Shown one piece after another: positions 1-8,248 of a stretch of DNA of 64,000 nt. The position numbers and the translations under genes are program-made. Numbering within the stretch: the stretch's first letter is position 1; each line of letters starts with the position of its first letter. The notes under the pieces were generated by a model, which was given only the letters and a program-made list of their open reading frames with translations, made no database searches and was not told the origin of the DNA. The stretch comes from VFJZ01 sp046598415 (GTDB lineage Bacteria; Actinomycetota; Thermoleophilia; Gaiellales; F1-60-MAGs149), in the NCBI GenBank assembly GCA_046598415.1, contig JBKJIG010000031.1:62001-126000 (forward strand), in the 5' to 3' direction.

Positions 1-1
1 C

Positions 2-514
2 GCGCATCCGTGGCTGTCCGAGGTGCGCGCGATGTACCGGCAGGCCGTCGCGACCAACGTCCCGACGCTCGGCATCTGCCTCGGCGTGCAGCTGATGTCG
101 CAGGCGCTCGGCGGATCGGCCGGACCGCTCGGCCGGCTGCGCGTCGGGTTCCTGCCGGTGGAGTTCCGCGCCGGCGACGACCCGTTGTTCGGCGGGATGC
201 CGGAGACGCTGCGGCCGCTGTCGTGGCACGAGTACGTCGCCATCCCTCCCGAGCATGCGATCGTGCTGGCCGCCGCCGACGGGACGCCGCAGGCCGTCCG
301 GTTCGGACCGCTCGCGTGGGGCGTCCAGTTCCACGCCGAACTCGGCAGCCACGTCGCCGGCTGGTTCGAGCACGGCGGCGACCCGCTGCGCGCACGCGGC
401 GTTGACGTCCAGGAACTGGCCGACGAGGTGCCCGTCATGGTCGAGAGCTGGCGGCCGCACGGCGAGCAGATCGGCGCGCGCTTCGCTCGGCTGGCGGCCG
501 ACCTGCCGGTCTGA
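2..514 (+). CDS. Class I glutamine amidotransferase, 5'-truncated by the window edge
   Basis: The C-terminal 170 residues of a class I (triad) glutamine amidotransferase-like protein; the start lies left of base 1. The nucleophile elbow GICLG, with its cysteine at fragment residue 26, and the downstream WGVQFHAE histidine-glutamate motif are both intact, so the domain looks catalytically competent for releasing ammonia from glutamine. It stands alone as an amidotransferase domain, as in GuaA-like paralogues of unknown acceptor. It is read towards the ectoine synthase gene on the other strand, with three bases between the stops. The ammonia acceptor cannot be told from this fragment. Confidence 0.85.
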   Translation, partial: AHPWLSEVRAMYRQAVATNVPTLGICLGVQLMSQALGGSAGPLGRLRVGFLPVEFRAGDDPLFGGMPETLRPLSWHEYVAIPPEHAIVLAAADGTPQAVRFGPLAWGVQFHAELGSHVAGWFEHGGDPLRARGVDVQELADEVPVMVESWRPHGEQIGARFARLAADLPV

Positions 515-517
515 GCC

Positions 518-901
518 CTACTCCGAGGGCAGGTAGCTTCCGTCGGCGTCGTGCTTCTCGCCACCGGTGAGGGCCGGCCAGAACGTGCACACGAGCGTCA
601 CGTCGGTGTGCGCGCGCAGGATGTGCCGGTCGTGCTGGTCGAGCACGTACATCGTGCCCGGGCGGATCGGATGCGTCTCGCCCGTCGCGACGTCGACGAC
701 CTCGCCCTCGCCCGCGATGCAGAGGTTGGTCTCGTAGTGGTTCTTGTACCAGAGGTGCTGCTCGGAGCCGGCGCTGAGCTCGGTGTAGTGCACGGAGTGC
801 TCCACGCCGTCGTCGCGGCGCATCAGCCGCCGGCTGCGCCAGCCCTCGCCGGAAACGTCACGGTCGGTGTCTGCGATCTCTTCGATGGTGCGCACGATCA
901 T
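518..901 (-). CDS. ectC: L-ectoine synthase (cupin family)
   Basis: Ectoine synthase closes N-gamma-acetyl-diaminobutyrate to the compatible solute ectoine in the cytoplasm. The 127-residue product begins MIVRTIEE, like family members, and keeps the iron ligands known for the family: E57, Y85 and H93 at the same numbering. The C-terminal LTGGEKHDADGSY is also family-typical. I chose the ATG at 901; a longer frame to 928 adds nine residues that do not fit the family. No ectA, ectB or ectD is visible here. Orphan ectC genes are known and can serve imported precursors or related cyclisation reactions. The family call is firm; the physiological reaction without EctA and EctB is open. Confidence 0.9.
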   Translation of the reverse strand: MIVRTIEEIADTDRDVSGEGWRSRRLMRRDDGVEHSVHYTELSAGSEQHLWYKNHYETNLCIAGEGEVVDVATGETHPIRPGTMYVLDQHDRHILRAHTDVTLVCTFWPALTGGEKHDADGSYLPSE

Positions 902-927
902 GCGCGGCAGCATACGCTGTCGCGGCA

Positions 928-2160
928 ATGACCGTCACCCACTTCATCGACAGCCGCGCGGACGAGATCGCGGCGTTCGCATCGCACCTGATCCAGCAGC
1001 CGAGCCCGAACCCGCCCGGCGACACCCGGCCTGTGGCCGCAGCCGTCCGTGAGCTGCTCGAGCGGTACGGCATCGACGTGGCGACGATCGCCGACCAGGA
1101 TCACACGCCGAACCTGGTCGCGACGATCGAGGGCAGCGCGCCCGGCCCGCACCTGGTGCTGAACGGCCACATGGACGTGTACCCCGACGGCGACGCGGCG
1201 CTGTGGACGCGGCCCGCCCGGTCGGGCGAGATCGCCGGCGGCCGGCTGCACGGCCGCGGCGCGGGCGACATGAAGAGCGGCCTGACGACGATCCTCTACG
1301 CCTTCCTGGCCCTGGCCGAGCGCGGCGACCTGCGCGGTCGCCTGTCGCTGTGCGCGGTGTCCGACGAGATGAGCTTCTCGCCGCACGGCGCACCGCTGCT
1401 GCTGGCCGAGCGGCCCGAGCTCGCCGGCGACGCGTCGATCGGCGCGGAGCCGACGTCCCCCGACTTCGTGCTCTGCGGCGAGAAGGGCATGATCTGGCTC
1501 GAGGTGCGCACGGCGGGTGACGGCGGCGCGGCGGCGTTCGCACCCGGCCTGCGCAACGCGATCGACACGATGGGCGACGTGCTCCGCGACCTTGCGGCGT
1601 ACCGCGACTGGCAGGTCGAGATGCCGGCCGAGGTGCACGCGGCGCTCGCCGCAGGTGGCACCAGCGGCCTGCCGACCGAGGCGCTCACCTACGCCGACGA
1701 CGCCGTGCTCGGCCTCTGCACGTTCAACGTTGGCAAGATCGAGGGTGGTCGCAAGATCAATCTCGTGGCCGACGAGTGCCGGGCCGAGGTCGATCTGCGC
1801 CTGCCGCCCGGCCTGACGCTCGCCGAGGTGCGGCCGTTCGTGGCCGAGGTGATCGCCCGCCATCCCGGTGCGTCGAGCACCGAGATCCAGGCGATGGAGG
1901 CGAACTGGACCGACCCCGCCGATCCGCTCATCGTCGCCATGCTGGATGCCGGCGAGCAGGTGCTCGGCACGCGTCCCCGGCCGGAGTTCGGCATCACGGC
2001 GTCGGACACCCGCCTGTGGCGCGAGCGCGGCAAGCCGGCGGCGATGATCGGCGCGCGCATCCACGGCCAGGGCCTGCCGAACGAGTCGATCGCGGTGGCC
2101 GACCTGGTCGGCTGCGCGAAGGTGATCGCGCTCGCGGCCGAGCGCTACCTGACGCGCTGA
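928..2160 (+). CDS. M20 family metallohydrolase (ArgE/DapE-like)
   Basis: A 410-residue M20-type amidohydrolase that probably cleaves an N-acyl amino acid or dipeptide-like amide. The first metal-binding motif GHMDVYP, the bridging aspartate in GRGAGDMKSG, and SDEMSFSPHGA in place of the usual E-E pair are seen in order, followed by an IGAEPTS strand. The final histidine sits in IHGQGLPNES. The ATG at 928 is 26 bases from the divergent ectC start, so the two promoters must overlap. The substrate cannot be assigned; an acylated ectoine-pathway intermediate is an idea from the neighbour only. Confidence 0.85.
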   Translation: MTVTHFIDSRADEIAAFASHLIQQPSPNPPGDTRPVAAAVRELLERYGIDVATIADQDHTPNLVATIEGSAPGPHLVLNGHMDVYPDGDAALWTRPARSGEIAGGRLHGRGAGDMKSGLTTILYAFLALAERGDLRGRLSLCAVSDEMSFSPHGAPLLLAERPELAGDASIGAEPTSPDFVLCGEKGMIWLEVRTAGDGGAAAFAPGLRNAIDTMGDVLRDLAAYRDWQVEMPAEVHAALAAGGTSGLPTEALTYADDAVLGLCTFNVGKIEGGRKINLVADECRAEVDLRLPPGLTLAEVRPFVAEVIARHPGASSTEIQAMEANWTDPADPLIVAMLDAGEQVLGTRPRPEFGITASDTRLWRERGKPAAMIGARIHGQGLPNESIAVADLVGCAKVIALAAERYLTR

Positions 2161-2171
2161 GGCGCGTGTCT

Positions 2172-2831
2172 CTACTCTCCCGGCTGCACGAAGCCGGCCT
2201 CGTAGGCCAGCACGACTGCCTGGGTGCGGTCGCGCACCTCGAGCTTCGCGAGCACACGCGCGACGTGGGTCTTGACCGTGTGCACGGCGACGACGAACTC
2301 GTCGGCGATCTCCTGGTTCGACCTGCCACGCGCGACCAGCCGCAGCGTCTCCGCCTCGCGGTCGGTCAGCTGTGCGAGGAGCAGTGCCCGCCGGTCGCTC
2401 GGATCGACGCGGGTCGCGTGCCGCTCGACGAGCCGCCGGGTGAGCGCCGGGAACACCAGCGACTCGCCGCTCGCGACGATGCGAACGGCCTGCGCCAGCT
2501 CCTCTGGCTGCACGCGTTTCAGTACGAAGCCGCTGGCACCGGCCCGCAGGGCGTCGTAGACGTACTCGTCGTGCTCGAACGTGGTCACGACCAGCACGCG
2601 CGGCCGTTCGACCGAGCGGGCGACGATCGCGCGGGTCGCCTCAATCCCGTCCATGCGCGGCATGCGCACGTCCATCAGCACGACATCGGGGTCGAGCTCG
2701 CGGGCACGGCGGACGGCCTCCACGCCGTCCGCCGCCTCGCCCACGACGTCGATGTCCGGCTCGGTCTGCAGCAGCGTGCGCAGACCCCCGCGGACGAGCG
2801 CGTCGTCGTCTGCGACGAGCAGGCGGATCAT
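2172..2831 (-). CDS. NarL/LuxR-type response regulator
   Basis: A 219-residue DNA-binding response regulator. The receiver has the acidic pocket D8-D9-D10 and phosphoacceptor D54 (VVLMDVRMP). The C-terminal LuxR helix-turn-helix starts at LTDREAETLRLVARGRSNQEIA. Its ATG overlaps the stop of the upstream histidine kinase by four bases (ATGA), so the pair is translationally coupled and almost certainly cognate. The operon also carries a DUF4097 protein, a layout often linked to envelope stress sensing; the target genes are unknown. It converges on the M20 hydrolase gene. Confidence 0.92.
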   Translation of the reverse strand: MIRLLVADDDALVRGGLRTLLQTEPDIDVVGEAADGVEAVRRARELDPDVVLMDVRMPRMDGIEATRAIVARSVERPRVLVVTTFEHDEYVYDALRAGASGFVLKRVQPEELAQAVRIVASGESLVFPALTRRLVERHATRVDPSDRRALLLAQLTDREAETLRLVARGRSNQEIADEFVVAVHTVKTHVARVLAKLEVRDRTQAVVLAYEAGFVQPGE

Positions 2832-4075
2832 GGGCGGACGCGGGGGAACATCGCCCGCAAACGGTAGCCGCCAGAGCCGTCGGGCCCGTGTTCGAGGGTG
2901 CCGCCGACCGCGCTGACGCGCTCGGCGACGCCGCGCAGCCCGCGCCCACCGCTCTCGCGTCCCGGCACGATCGCCGTACCGGGACCGTTCGTGACGAGGA
3001 TCTCGAGGCCCTCGGCGCCGGCCGCCACGACCGCGGACGTGGTGGCGCCCGACGCGTGGCGCAGCACGTTGGTGAGCGCCTCCTGCAGCACGCGATAGCC
3101 CTCGCGGCCGATCGCCGCCGGCACGGCGGCGAGGTCGCCGCGGCGCTCCAGCGTGATCGGCAGTCCGGCGGCACCGGTGCGGCCGACGAGGTCGTCGATG
3201 TCGCCGAGGCCGGACGCCGGGCGCAGGCCCGACGGCTCGTCGCGCAGCACGGCGAGCACGCGATCGAGCTCGTCCATCGCATCACGACCCTGCACCTCGA
3301 TGGCCTCGAGCGCACCGGCCACGAACGCCTGGTCGGTGTCGAGCACGCGCCGGGCAGCGCTCGCCTGCAGAACGATCGCGGTCACCGAGTGGCCGACCGA
3401 GTCGTGCAGGTCGCGGGCCAGATCGGCGCGGACTCCGAGCCGGGCGGTGTCGGCCCTCAGGCGCACGAGCTCGTCGTTGCTCGAGGGGCCCAGCAGCGCG
3501 CCGGCGAGGATGCGGTGGATGGCCGCGAAGCCGTCGACGACGTTGAGCGTCAGGAACACGAGGGCGGTGGCGGCCGCGAAGCTCGCGATCCGCGGCAGCG
3601 AGGCGGCGTCCTGCAGCCCGCCGACCAGCGGCTCGAGCGCGAGCGCGACGGCGGCACCGATCATCGCCGCCGGCACGACGAACGAGATCAGTGCGAGCGG
3701 GAACCGCAGCACGAGCCAGCCCAGCGACCGCCAGGTCGAGGGTGCCATCACGACAGCGCGCAGGCGCTGCGGCAGCGGGCCTTCCGCGTGCCGGTGCGCC
3801 GGCGGCGTCTCGATCCTGGCGCCGAGCAGCGCGTTGGCGAGGCTGCGATCCATCGCGCCGAGCGCGCGGCTCACCGTTACGACGGCGAGCAACAGCGGGA
3901 GACCGACGATCACGATCGTCAGGCCGAACCCGACCGCGAGGCCGGTGACGAGGAAGACGAACTCGCCGATGCCGATGGCGAAGCCGAGCGCGAGGTACAC
4001 GACGCCGGCCCACGTGCGCAGGCTGCCGATCGGCGCGAACGCGGCGGTGACGGGGTTGCGGGCGAGGCTAGACAT
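2828..4075 (-). CDS. Sensor histidine kinase (HisKA_3 type)
   Basis: A 415-residue membrane histidine kinase. The N-terminal 190 residues form two hydrophobic hairpins (roughly residues 20-70 and 115-190), as in the putative-sensor domain of actinobacterial LiaS/DesK-like kinases, with no large extracytoplasmic loop. The H-box is RDLHDSVGHS with H224. An N-box (QEALTNVLRHA) and a C-terminal GRGLRGVAERV ATPase lid follow. The start overlaps the DUF4097 stop by eight bases, and the end overlaps the response regulator start. It probably responds to membrane or envelope state through its transmembrane helices, which is inference. Confidence 0.92.
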   Translation of the reverse strand: MSSLARNPVTAAFAPIGSLRTWAGVVYLALGFAIGIGEFVFLVTGLAVGFGLTIVIVGLPLLLAVVTVSRALGAMDRSLANALLGARIETPPAHRHAEGPLPQRLRAVVMAPSTWRSLGWLVLRFPLALISFVVPAAMIGAAVALALEPLVGGLQDAASLPRIASFAAATALVFLTLNVVDGFAAIHRILAGALLGPSSNDELVRLRADTARLGVRADLARDLHDSVGHSVTAIVLQASAARRVLDTDQAFVAGALEAIEVQGRDAMDELDRVLAVLRDEPSGLRPASGLGDIDDLVGRTGAAGLPITLERRGDLAAVPAAIGREGYRVLQEALTNVLRHASGATTSAVVAAGAEGLEILVTNGPGTAIVPGRESGGRGLRGVAERVSAVGGTLEHGPDGSGGYRLRAMFPRVRP

Positions 4076-4775
4076 CGGAGCGCTCGATCGTCACGTCGCC
4101 GGTGCCGCTGTCGATGCGGATCTTGTTCTCGCTGCGGGCGTCGTGCTCGATGCCGAAGCCGAGCACGACGTCGCCGAGGCCCGAGTCGGTGTTGATGTCG
4201 TACGACCCGCCGGGCACGCGCACGGTGACGTCGCCGGTGCCACTGTCGATCTGGACGTTGCGAGGCGGGGCGACGAAGTTGAGGACGATGTCGCCGGTGC
4301 CGCTGCCGATGGTCACCGCCGGCGACGAGATGCCGTCGGCGCGCAGGTCCCCGGTGTGCGACTCAACCGACAGCGCGGTGGCGCGCGGCATGGCGACGGT
4401 GTAGCTGACGGCGCACAACGGCCCGATGCCGAACGTGTCGTTGCCCGTGTCCCAGTCGAAGAACGTGTGGTGGCACGAGGCGCGCAGCCGCAGGCGGCCG
4501 TCGGCCGTGTCGGCGCTGAGCTTCGGGTCGCTGCCCGTCGAGCGGATGCGGCTGTCGACCGTGATGTCGGCCCGGTCCTCGCCGTGGACGACGATGTCGC
4601 CGGCGCCGCTGTCCAGCTCCAGACGGTCGGCGGCGCGGTACGCCGCGGTCTCCTGGGAGACCGTGACGTTGCGCGCCGATGCGGCGACGACGAACCCGCC
4701 GACGGCGACGGCGACGAGGACGACGAGACCCGGAATGCGCCTGACGGCGCGGTTCTTGGAGGGTGTGCTGTTCAT
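4068..4775 (-). CDS. DUF4097 beta-strand repeat membrane protein
   Basis: A 235-residue protein with one N-terminal membrane anchor (about residues 13-33, IPGLVVLVAVAVGGFVVAA) followed by a DUF4097-type beta-helical domain with repeated DSGxGD motifs (LELDSGAGDIVV, IDSGTGDVTV, TDSGLGDVVL, IDSGTGDVTI). The ATG at 4775 leaves a short basic N-terminus before the anchor. It is the first gene of a three-gene operon with the kinase and regulator, overlapping the kinase by eight bases. Such proteins commonly accompany LiaRS/LiaF-like systems. The exposed beta-helix may be the sensory or target component. The molecular function is unproven. Confidence 0.8.
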   Translation of the reverse strand: MNSTPSKNRAVRRIPGLVVLVAVAVGGFVVAASARNVTVSQETAAYRAADRLELDSGAGDIVVHGEDRADITVDSRIRSTGSDPKLSADTADGRLRLRASCHHTFFDWDTGNDTFGIGPLCAVSYTVAMPRATALSVESHTGDLRADGISSPAVTIGSGTGDIVLNFVAPPRNVQIDSGTGDVTVRVPGGSYDINTDSGLGDVVLGFGIEHDARSENKIRIDSGTGDVTIERSDV

Positions 4776-4885
4776 GACCTGATGGTCTCCCGGCGTGACC
4801 GGCAGCCCATCGGCCGGACGCGCGATCCGCATCATCCCCGAGAGCGATCAGCGAGTGGTCGGAGGAACAGGCGGAAAGCCGGCAT

Positions 4886-4907
4886 TTGTCTGACTTTGGT
4901 CAGACAA
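4886..4907. promoter_or_regulatory. 22-bp operator-like palindrome (9-bp arms)
   Basis: A perfect inverted repeat: arm TTGTCTGAC, centre TTTG, arm GTCAGACAA. It lies 111 bases upstream of the DUF4097-kinase-regulator operon in the otherwise non-coding stretch 4776-5031. There is no T-run, so it is not an obvious terminator. The arms look like operators of GntR/FadR-type regulators. The GTCTGAC/GTCAGAC core is also the core of the GGGGTCAGACCCC repeats nearby, so it could instead be a diverged member of that repeat family. Confidence 0.5.
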
Positions 4908-4913
4908 TCAAGA

Positions 4914-4991
4914 GCGCACGAATCACACCCGACCCGTGCCAACTCCCGCGCGGTTCCGCACCCATCGCGCGATCCGCGCGCCTTCCGCGCG
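4914..4991. repeat. Degenerate intergenic repeat, copy A
   Basis: This non-coding stretch has a second, diverged copy at 45667-45732. The best part is 27 bases at 4965-4991 against 45706-45732 with three mismatches, preceded by shared CGCGCG and CCGCACC blocks and a shared GCGCACG at the outer end. In both copies a GGGGTCAGACCCC 13-mer follows downstream on the same strand. It is probably a remnant of a mobile or REP-like element. Confidence 0.5.
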
Positions 4992-5031
4992 TGTCCGGTG
5001 CGCCAGGCCTGTCCCCCGAAAACGCACTTCT

Positions 5032-5076
5032 GGGGTCAGACCCCGATTTCGCCGGCGGCTTCAGCGGGTCGTCGCA
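5032..5076 (+). repeat. IS30 left terminal inverted repeat
   Basis: The 45-bp imperfect left end. The outermost 13 bases (5032-5044) are GGGGTCAGACCCC, and bases 5067-5076 are GGTCGTCGCA, both matched in inverted orientation at the right end. The transposase stop codon (5061-5063) lies inside it. Confidence 0.75.
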
Positions 5077-6248
5077 ACGAGCTGGTTGAACGCTTCGGAT
5101 GGTGTCATGGCGTTGAGTGTCTGTCGAGGGCGTCCGTTCAGCTCGTCGGCGACCAAGTCGAGGTGCTGCTGGGTGACGCTGGACAGGTCGCTGCCTTTCG
5201 GGAAGTACTGGCGCAGCAACCCGTTCGTGTTCTCGTTCGTGCCGCGCTGCCAGGGGCTGTGCGGATCACAGAAGTAGACGTCGATGCCGGTCTTGACGGT
5301 GAACGAGGCGTGCTGTGCCATCTCGGTGCCCTGATCCCAGGTGAGGGTGCGTCGCAGCGCCGCCGGCAGCGTCCCGATCGTGTCGGCGATCGCAGCAGCA
5401 ACAACGTCGGCGGTACGGCCGTGCGGAAGCCACACCAGCTGCACGAACCGGGTAGTGCGTTCCACCAGCGTCCCGATCTGCGACTGGCCGGCCTGGCCGA
5501 GGATCAGGTCGCCCTCCCAATGGCCTGGCACCGCCCGATCCGCCACCTCCGCCGGCCGGTCGGAGATCAGCACCATCCCCGCGATCCGGCCGACCGCGGA
5601 GCGAGCACCGCGCGGCGCCCGGTGTGTACGACCGGTACGCAGGCTGGCGGTCAGTTCCTTGCGCAGCGCGCCGCGGCCCTGCACGTACAACGACTGGTAG
5701 ATCGTTTCGTGCGAGATCCGCATCTGCGCATCGTGCGGGAACGCGCGCCGCAGCCGCAACACGATCTGCTGCGGCGACCAGCGCCGCTGCAACCCGTCCT
5801 CCACAAACGCCCGCAGCCGCGCGTCCGTCGCCAGCTTCGCCGGCTTCGGTCGCCGCGCCCGCAGCCACGCCTGCCGATCAGCCCGACAAGCCCGATACCC
5901 GCCTCGGCCACCGTTCGCTGCCACCTCCCGCGCCACCGTCGACGCCGACCGCCCCAGCCGCCCCGCAATCCGCCGCAACGACTCGCCACCACGCACCCCA
6001 CGCGAGATCTCCTCCCGCTCCTCCAACGACAAGCACCGAGCCGCCCGCGACCGCTCCCGCAGCGGCAACCCACCCTCCTGCCGCGCCACCCGCTGCACCG
6101 ACTTCCGCGAACAGCCGACCCGAACAGCGACCTCGCACACCCCGACCCCCGCCGCCAACAACCGCCGGATCTCCACCCGCGTCGCCATCGACAACGGCCT
6201 CCCAGGCTGACTCAACTCCCGCACCACCACTCCCCTCGCCAACACCAT
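5061..6248 (-). CDS. IS30 family transposase
   Basis: A 395-residue transposase. The N-terminal HTH_38-type helix-turn-helix region includes LLAAGVGVCEVAVRVGCSR and a second HTH around RRIAGRLGRSASTVAREV. The DDE catalytic core follows: GHWEGDLILG (first D), TLTWDQGTEM (second D) and WQRGTNENTNGLLRQYFPKG (E), the classic IS30 signature. The reading frame is intact, so the element may still be active. The ATG at 6248 keeps the gene within the terminal repeats; an alternative ATG at 6188 starts just before the HTH. Confidence 0.92.
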   Translation of the reverse strand: MVLARGVVVRELSQPGRPLSMATRVEIRRLLAAGVGVCEVAVRVGCSRKSVQRVARQEGGLPLRERSRAARCLSLEEREEISRGVRGGESLRRIAGRLGRSASTVAREVAANGGRGGYRACRADRQAWLRARRPKPAKLATDARLRAFVEDGLQRRWSPQQIVLRLRRAFPHDAQMRISHETIYQSLYVQGRGALRKELTASLRTGRTHRAPRGARSAVGRIAGMVLISDRPAEVADRAVPGHWEGDLILGQAGQSQIGTLVERTTRFVQLVWLPHGRTADVVAAAIADTIGTLPAALRRTLTWDQGTEMAQHASFTVKTGIDVYFCDPHSPWQRGTNENTNGLLRQYFPKGSDLSSVTQQHLDLVADELNGRPRQTLNAMTPSEAFNQLVATTR

Positions 6249-6263
6249 CCAGCCCCAGAATGA

Positions 6264-6308
6264 TGCGACGACCGACGGAGACCACCGCCCTTCGTGGGGT
6301 CTGACCCC
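6264..6308 (-). repeat. IS30 right terminal inverted repeat
   Basis: The 45-bp right end, inverted relative to the left one. Bases 6296-6308 read GGGGTCTGACCCC, and 6264-6273 read TGCGACGACC, the complement of the inner left motif. It lies four bases from the stop codon of the neighbouring decarboxylase pseudogene. Confidence 0.75.
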
Positions 6309-6312
6309 GCTC

Positions 6313-7589
6313 TCAGGGCATGGTCGCCAGCACGCGACTGACCGCGGCGAGCGAACGGTCGACGTCATCGTCCGTCGTGCGCCAGCCCGTCACCGAGACG
6401 CGCAGCACGCGCTTGCCGTTCCACGTGGCGTTGCCGAACCACGCCGTTCCCTCCGCCTGGAGGCCCGTCCTCACCGCGTCGGTGCGCGCGTCGTCGCCGA
6501 AGCGCACCAGGCCCTGGTTGATCGTCGGCGCGACCACGACCTCGGCGCCGTCCAGCGCGCCGATGCCCGCCACCAGCCGCGCGCAGTGCGCCGAGCAACG
6601 CTCGACGAGATCGGCGACGCCGTTGCGGCCGAGGCTGCGGATGGCGGCGTACACCGGCGTCGCACGGGCGCGCCGCGACCACTCCGGGTTCCAGTCCATC
6701 GACATCCGGTCGCTCGCCTCCGGCATGTACGACGCCGTCATCGCCATGGTCGCGCGGTGCCGGTCGGGATGCGCCGTCGCGACGACGCCGCAGTCGTACG
6801 GCGCGTTCAACCACTTGTGGGCATCGGTGGCCCACGAGTCGGCGCGCGCCGCACCGGCCATCAGGTGGCGGAGCTGCGGACTCGCGGCCGCCCACAAGCC
6901 GAAAGCGCCGTCGACATGCACCCAGGCGCCATGCGCGTGCGCCACGTCGATGCACGCCCCGAAGTCATCGAACGCCCCGGCGTTGAGGTCACCGGCCGCC
7001 AGGCAGACGACGGCGGGGCGGTCGTCCAGCGCGGCCGCGAGCCCGGCGGGGTCGACGCGGCCGAAGTCGTCGGTCGGCGCCGGCTCCAGGGCGTCGAGCC
7101 CGAGCCCGAGCAGCCGCACGGCGCGGTCGAGCGAGCTGTGGTGCTGCGCGCCACGGCGAGCGCCGTCACATGCGCGAGGTGCGTGCCGGTCACGAACGCC
7201 ACCGACGCGTCGCCCGGCAGGCCGAGCAGGTCGAGCAGCCACGCGCCGGCCACCTCCTCCACGATCGCGCTGGCGGGGGAGGTGGCGTAGATGCACGCGT
7301 TCTGGTCCCACGTCGACACGAGCCAGTCGGCGGCGAGCGCAGCGGGCAGCGTGCCGCCGATCACCCAGCCGAAGAACCGCGGCCCGGCCGACCCGATCAG
7401 CCCGCCGTCGACGTCGCGCACGAGGTCGTCGACGACGTCGGCCCCTGCCACGCCCTCGTCGGTGAGCGGGCGGGCCAGCCGACTGCGGACCTCCGCCGCG
7501 GTCGCCATCGCTGCGACCGGTCGCTCGGCGAGTCCGTCCAGGTACGCCGTGGCGTGCGCGGCCGTGCGCGCGAGCAGCGGGTCGGTCAT
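6313..7589 (-). pseudogene. PLP-dependent decarboxylase, frameshifted
   Basis: A group II (aromatic-amino-acid/glutamate type) pyridoxal-phosphate decarboxylase read in two frames. The N-terminal part from the ATG at 7589 (MTDPLLARTAAH) runs through ATSPASAIVEE and FVTGTHLAHVTALAVAR. Near 7150-7165 the homology moves to another frame and continues as GAQHHSSLDRAVRLLGLG. The C-terminal part keeps the PLP lysine in DAHKWLNAPYDCG. The total length of 1277 bases is not a multiple of three. About 20 residues usually present at the junction also seem absent, which suggests a small out-of-frame deletion rather than one miscalled base. It is last in a four-gene chain and overlaps the glutathione transferase stop (ATGA). 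Confidence 0.8.
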
Positions 7590-8248
7590 GCCCGCGGATC
7601 GTAGATCGAGCGCCCGGCGCCGGGTGCAGCATTGGGCGGGTACGGCGCGAGGTCGTTCGCGAAGCCCGGCAGCGCCTCGAGGCGGTCGATCCACGCCAAC
7701 ACGGCGGCGTACGGCGCGAGCGGGATCTGCGCCTCCTCCGCGGCGTGGGCGTAGCCGTACACGGCGAGGTCGGCGATGGTCGGGGCGGCGCCGACGAGGA
7801 ACGGCCGCGCCGCCAGCTCGGCGTCGAGGATGGCGAGCGCCGCGCGACCCGTCTCCTGGCGGGCTGCGACGCCGGCCGGATCGAGGGCGGCGCGGCCGGT
7901 GAGCAGGCGGAAGCGCGGGTTGCCGATGCCCGGCATCACGCGCTCCTGCTCGAACAGCAGCCACTGCACGACACGGGCGCGGGCCAGCGCGCCGCCCGGC
8001 AGGAACGGCGTGCCCTCGGCGATGAACCAGAGGATGGCGTTCGACTGCGTCACCACCTCGCCGTCGCCGGTGACGAGCACGGGCGTCTCGCGCAGCGGGT
8101 TCAGCGCGCCGTACGCGGCGGTCAGCGTGCCGCCGTCGAAGATGTCGACGGCGACACGCCGGTAGGCCCGGCCGAGTAGGCCGAACAGCACGCGCACCTT
8201 CAGGCAGTTCGCCGAGGCGGCGTAGTCGTGCAGGGTCGGGAGCGTCAC
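7586..8248 (-). CDS. Glutathione S-transferase family protein
   Basis: A 220-residue cytosolic-type glutathione transferase. The thioredoxin-fold N-terminal half contains the cis-proline segment RETPVLVTGDGEVVTQSNAILWFI; the alpha-helical C-terminal half carries the PTIADLAVYGY capping motif. The GTG at 8248 overlaps the ogt stop (GTGA), and the stop overlaps the decarboxylase ATG. Actinobacteria often lack glutathione, so the thiol cosubstrate is uncertain. Its coupling to two alkylation-repair genes suggests a role in detoxifying electrophiles. Confidence 0.85.
   Translation of the reverse strand: MTLPTLHDYAASANCLKVRVLFGLLGRAYRRVAVDIFDGGTLTAAYGALNPLRETPVLVTGDGEVVTQSNAILWFIAEGTPFLPGGALARARVVQWLLFEQERVMPGIGNPRFRLLTGRAALDPAGVAARQETGRAALAILDAELAARPFLVGAAPTIADLAVYGYAHAAEEAQIPLAPYAAVLAWIDRLEALPGFANDLAPYPPNAAPGAGRSIYDPRA

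Larger units (their letters stand above)
5032..6308 (-). mobile_element. Complete IS30-family insertion sequence (1277 bp)
   Basis: The element is bounded by inverted ends. The left end, 5032-5076, and the reverse complement of the right end, 6264-6308, share the outer 13 bases GGGGTCAGACCCC and the inner ten bases GGTCGTCGCA at the same offset, with partial identity between. It holds one transposase gene whose TGA lies inside the left end. The right end stops four bases before the stop codon of the decarboxylase pseudogene. No clear target duplication is seen. Because the outer 13-mer is itself palindromic and recurs at 45.7 kb, it may be part of a target repeat rather than of the IS proper. 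Confidence 0.8.

Noticed and set aside
4776..5031. A small gene in the gap left of the IS element
   Set aside because: Frames here are short, lack ribosome binding sites and overlap palindromes and the degenerate repeat.
3153..6263. A 1036-codon open frame on the plus strand
   Set aside because: It runs antisense through the histidine kinase, DUF4097 and transposase genes, is arginine/serine/proline-rich and has no domain; long antisense frames are expected at this GC content.
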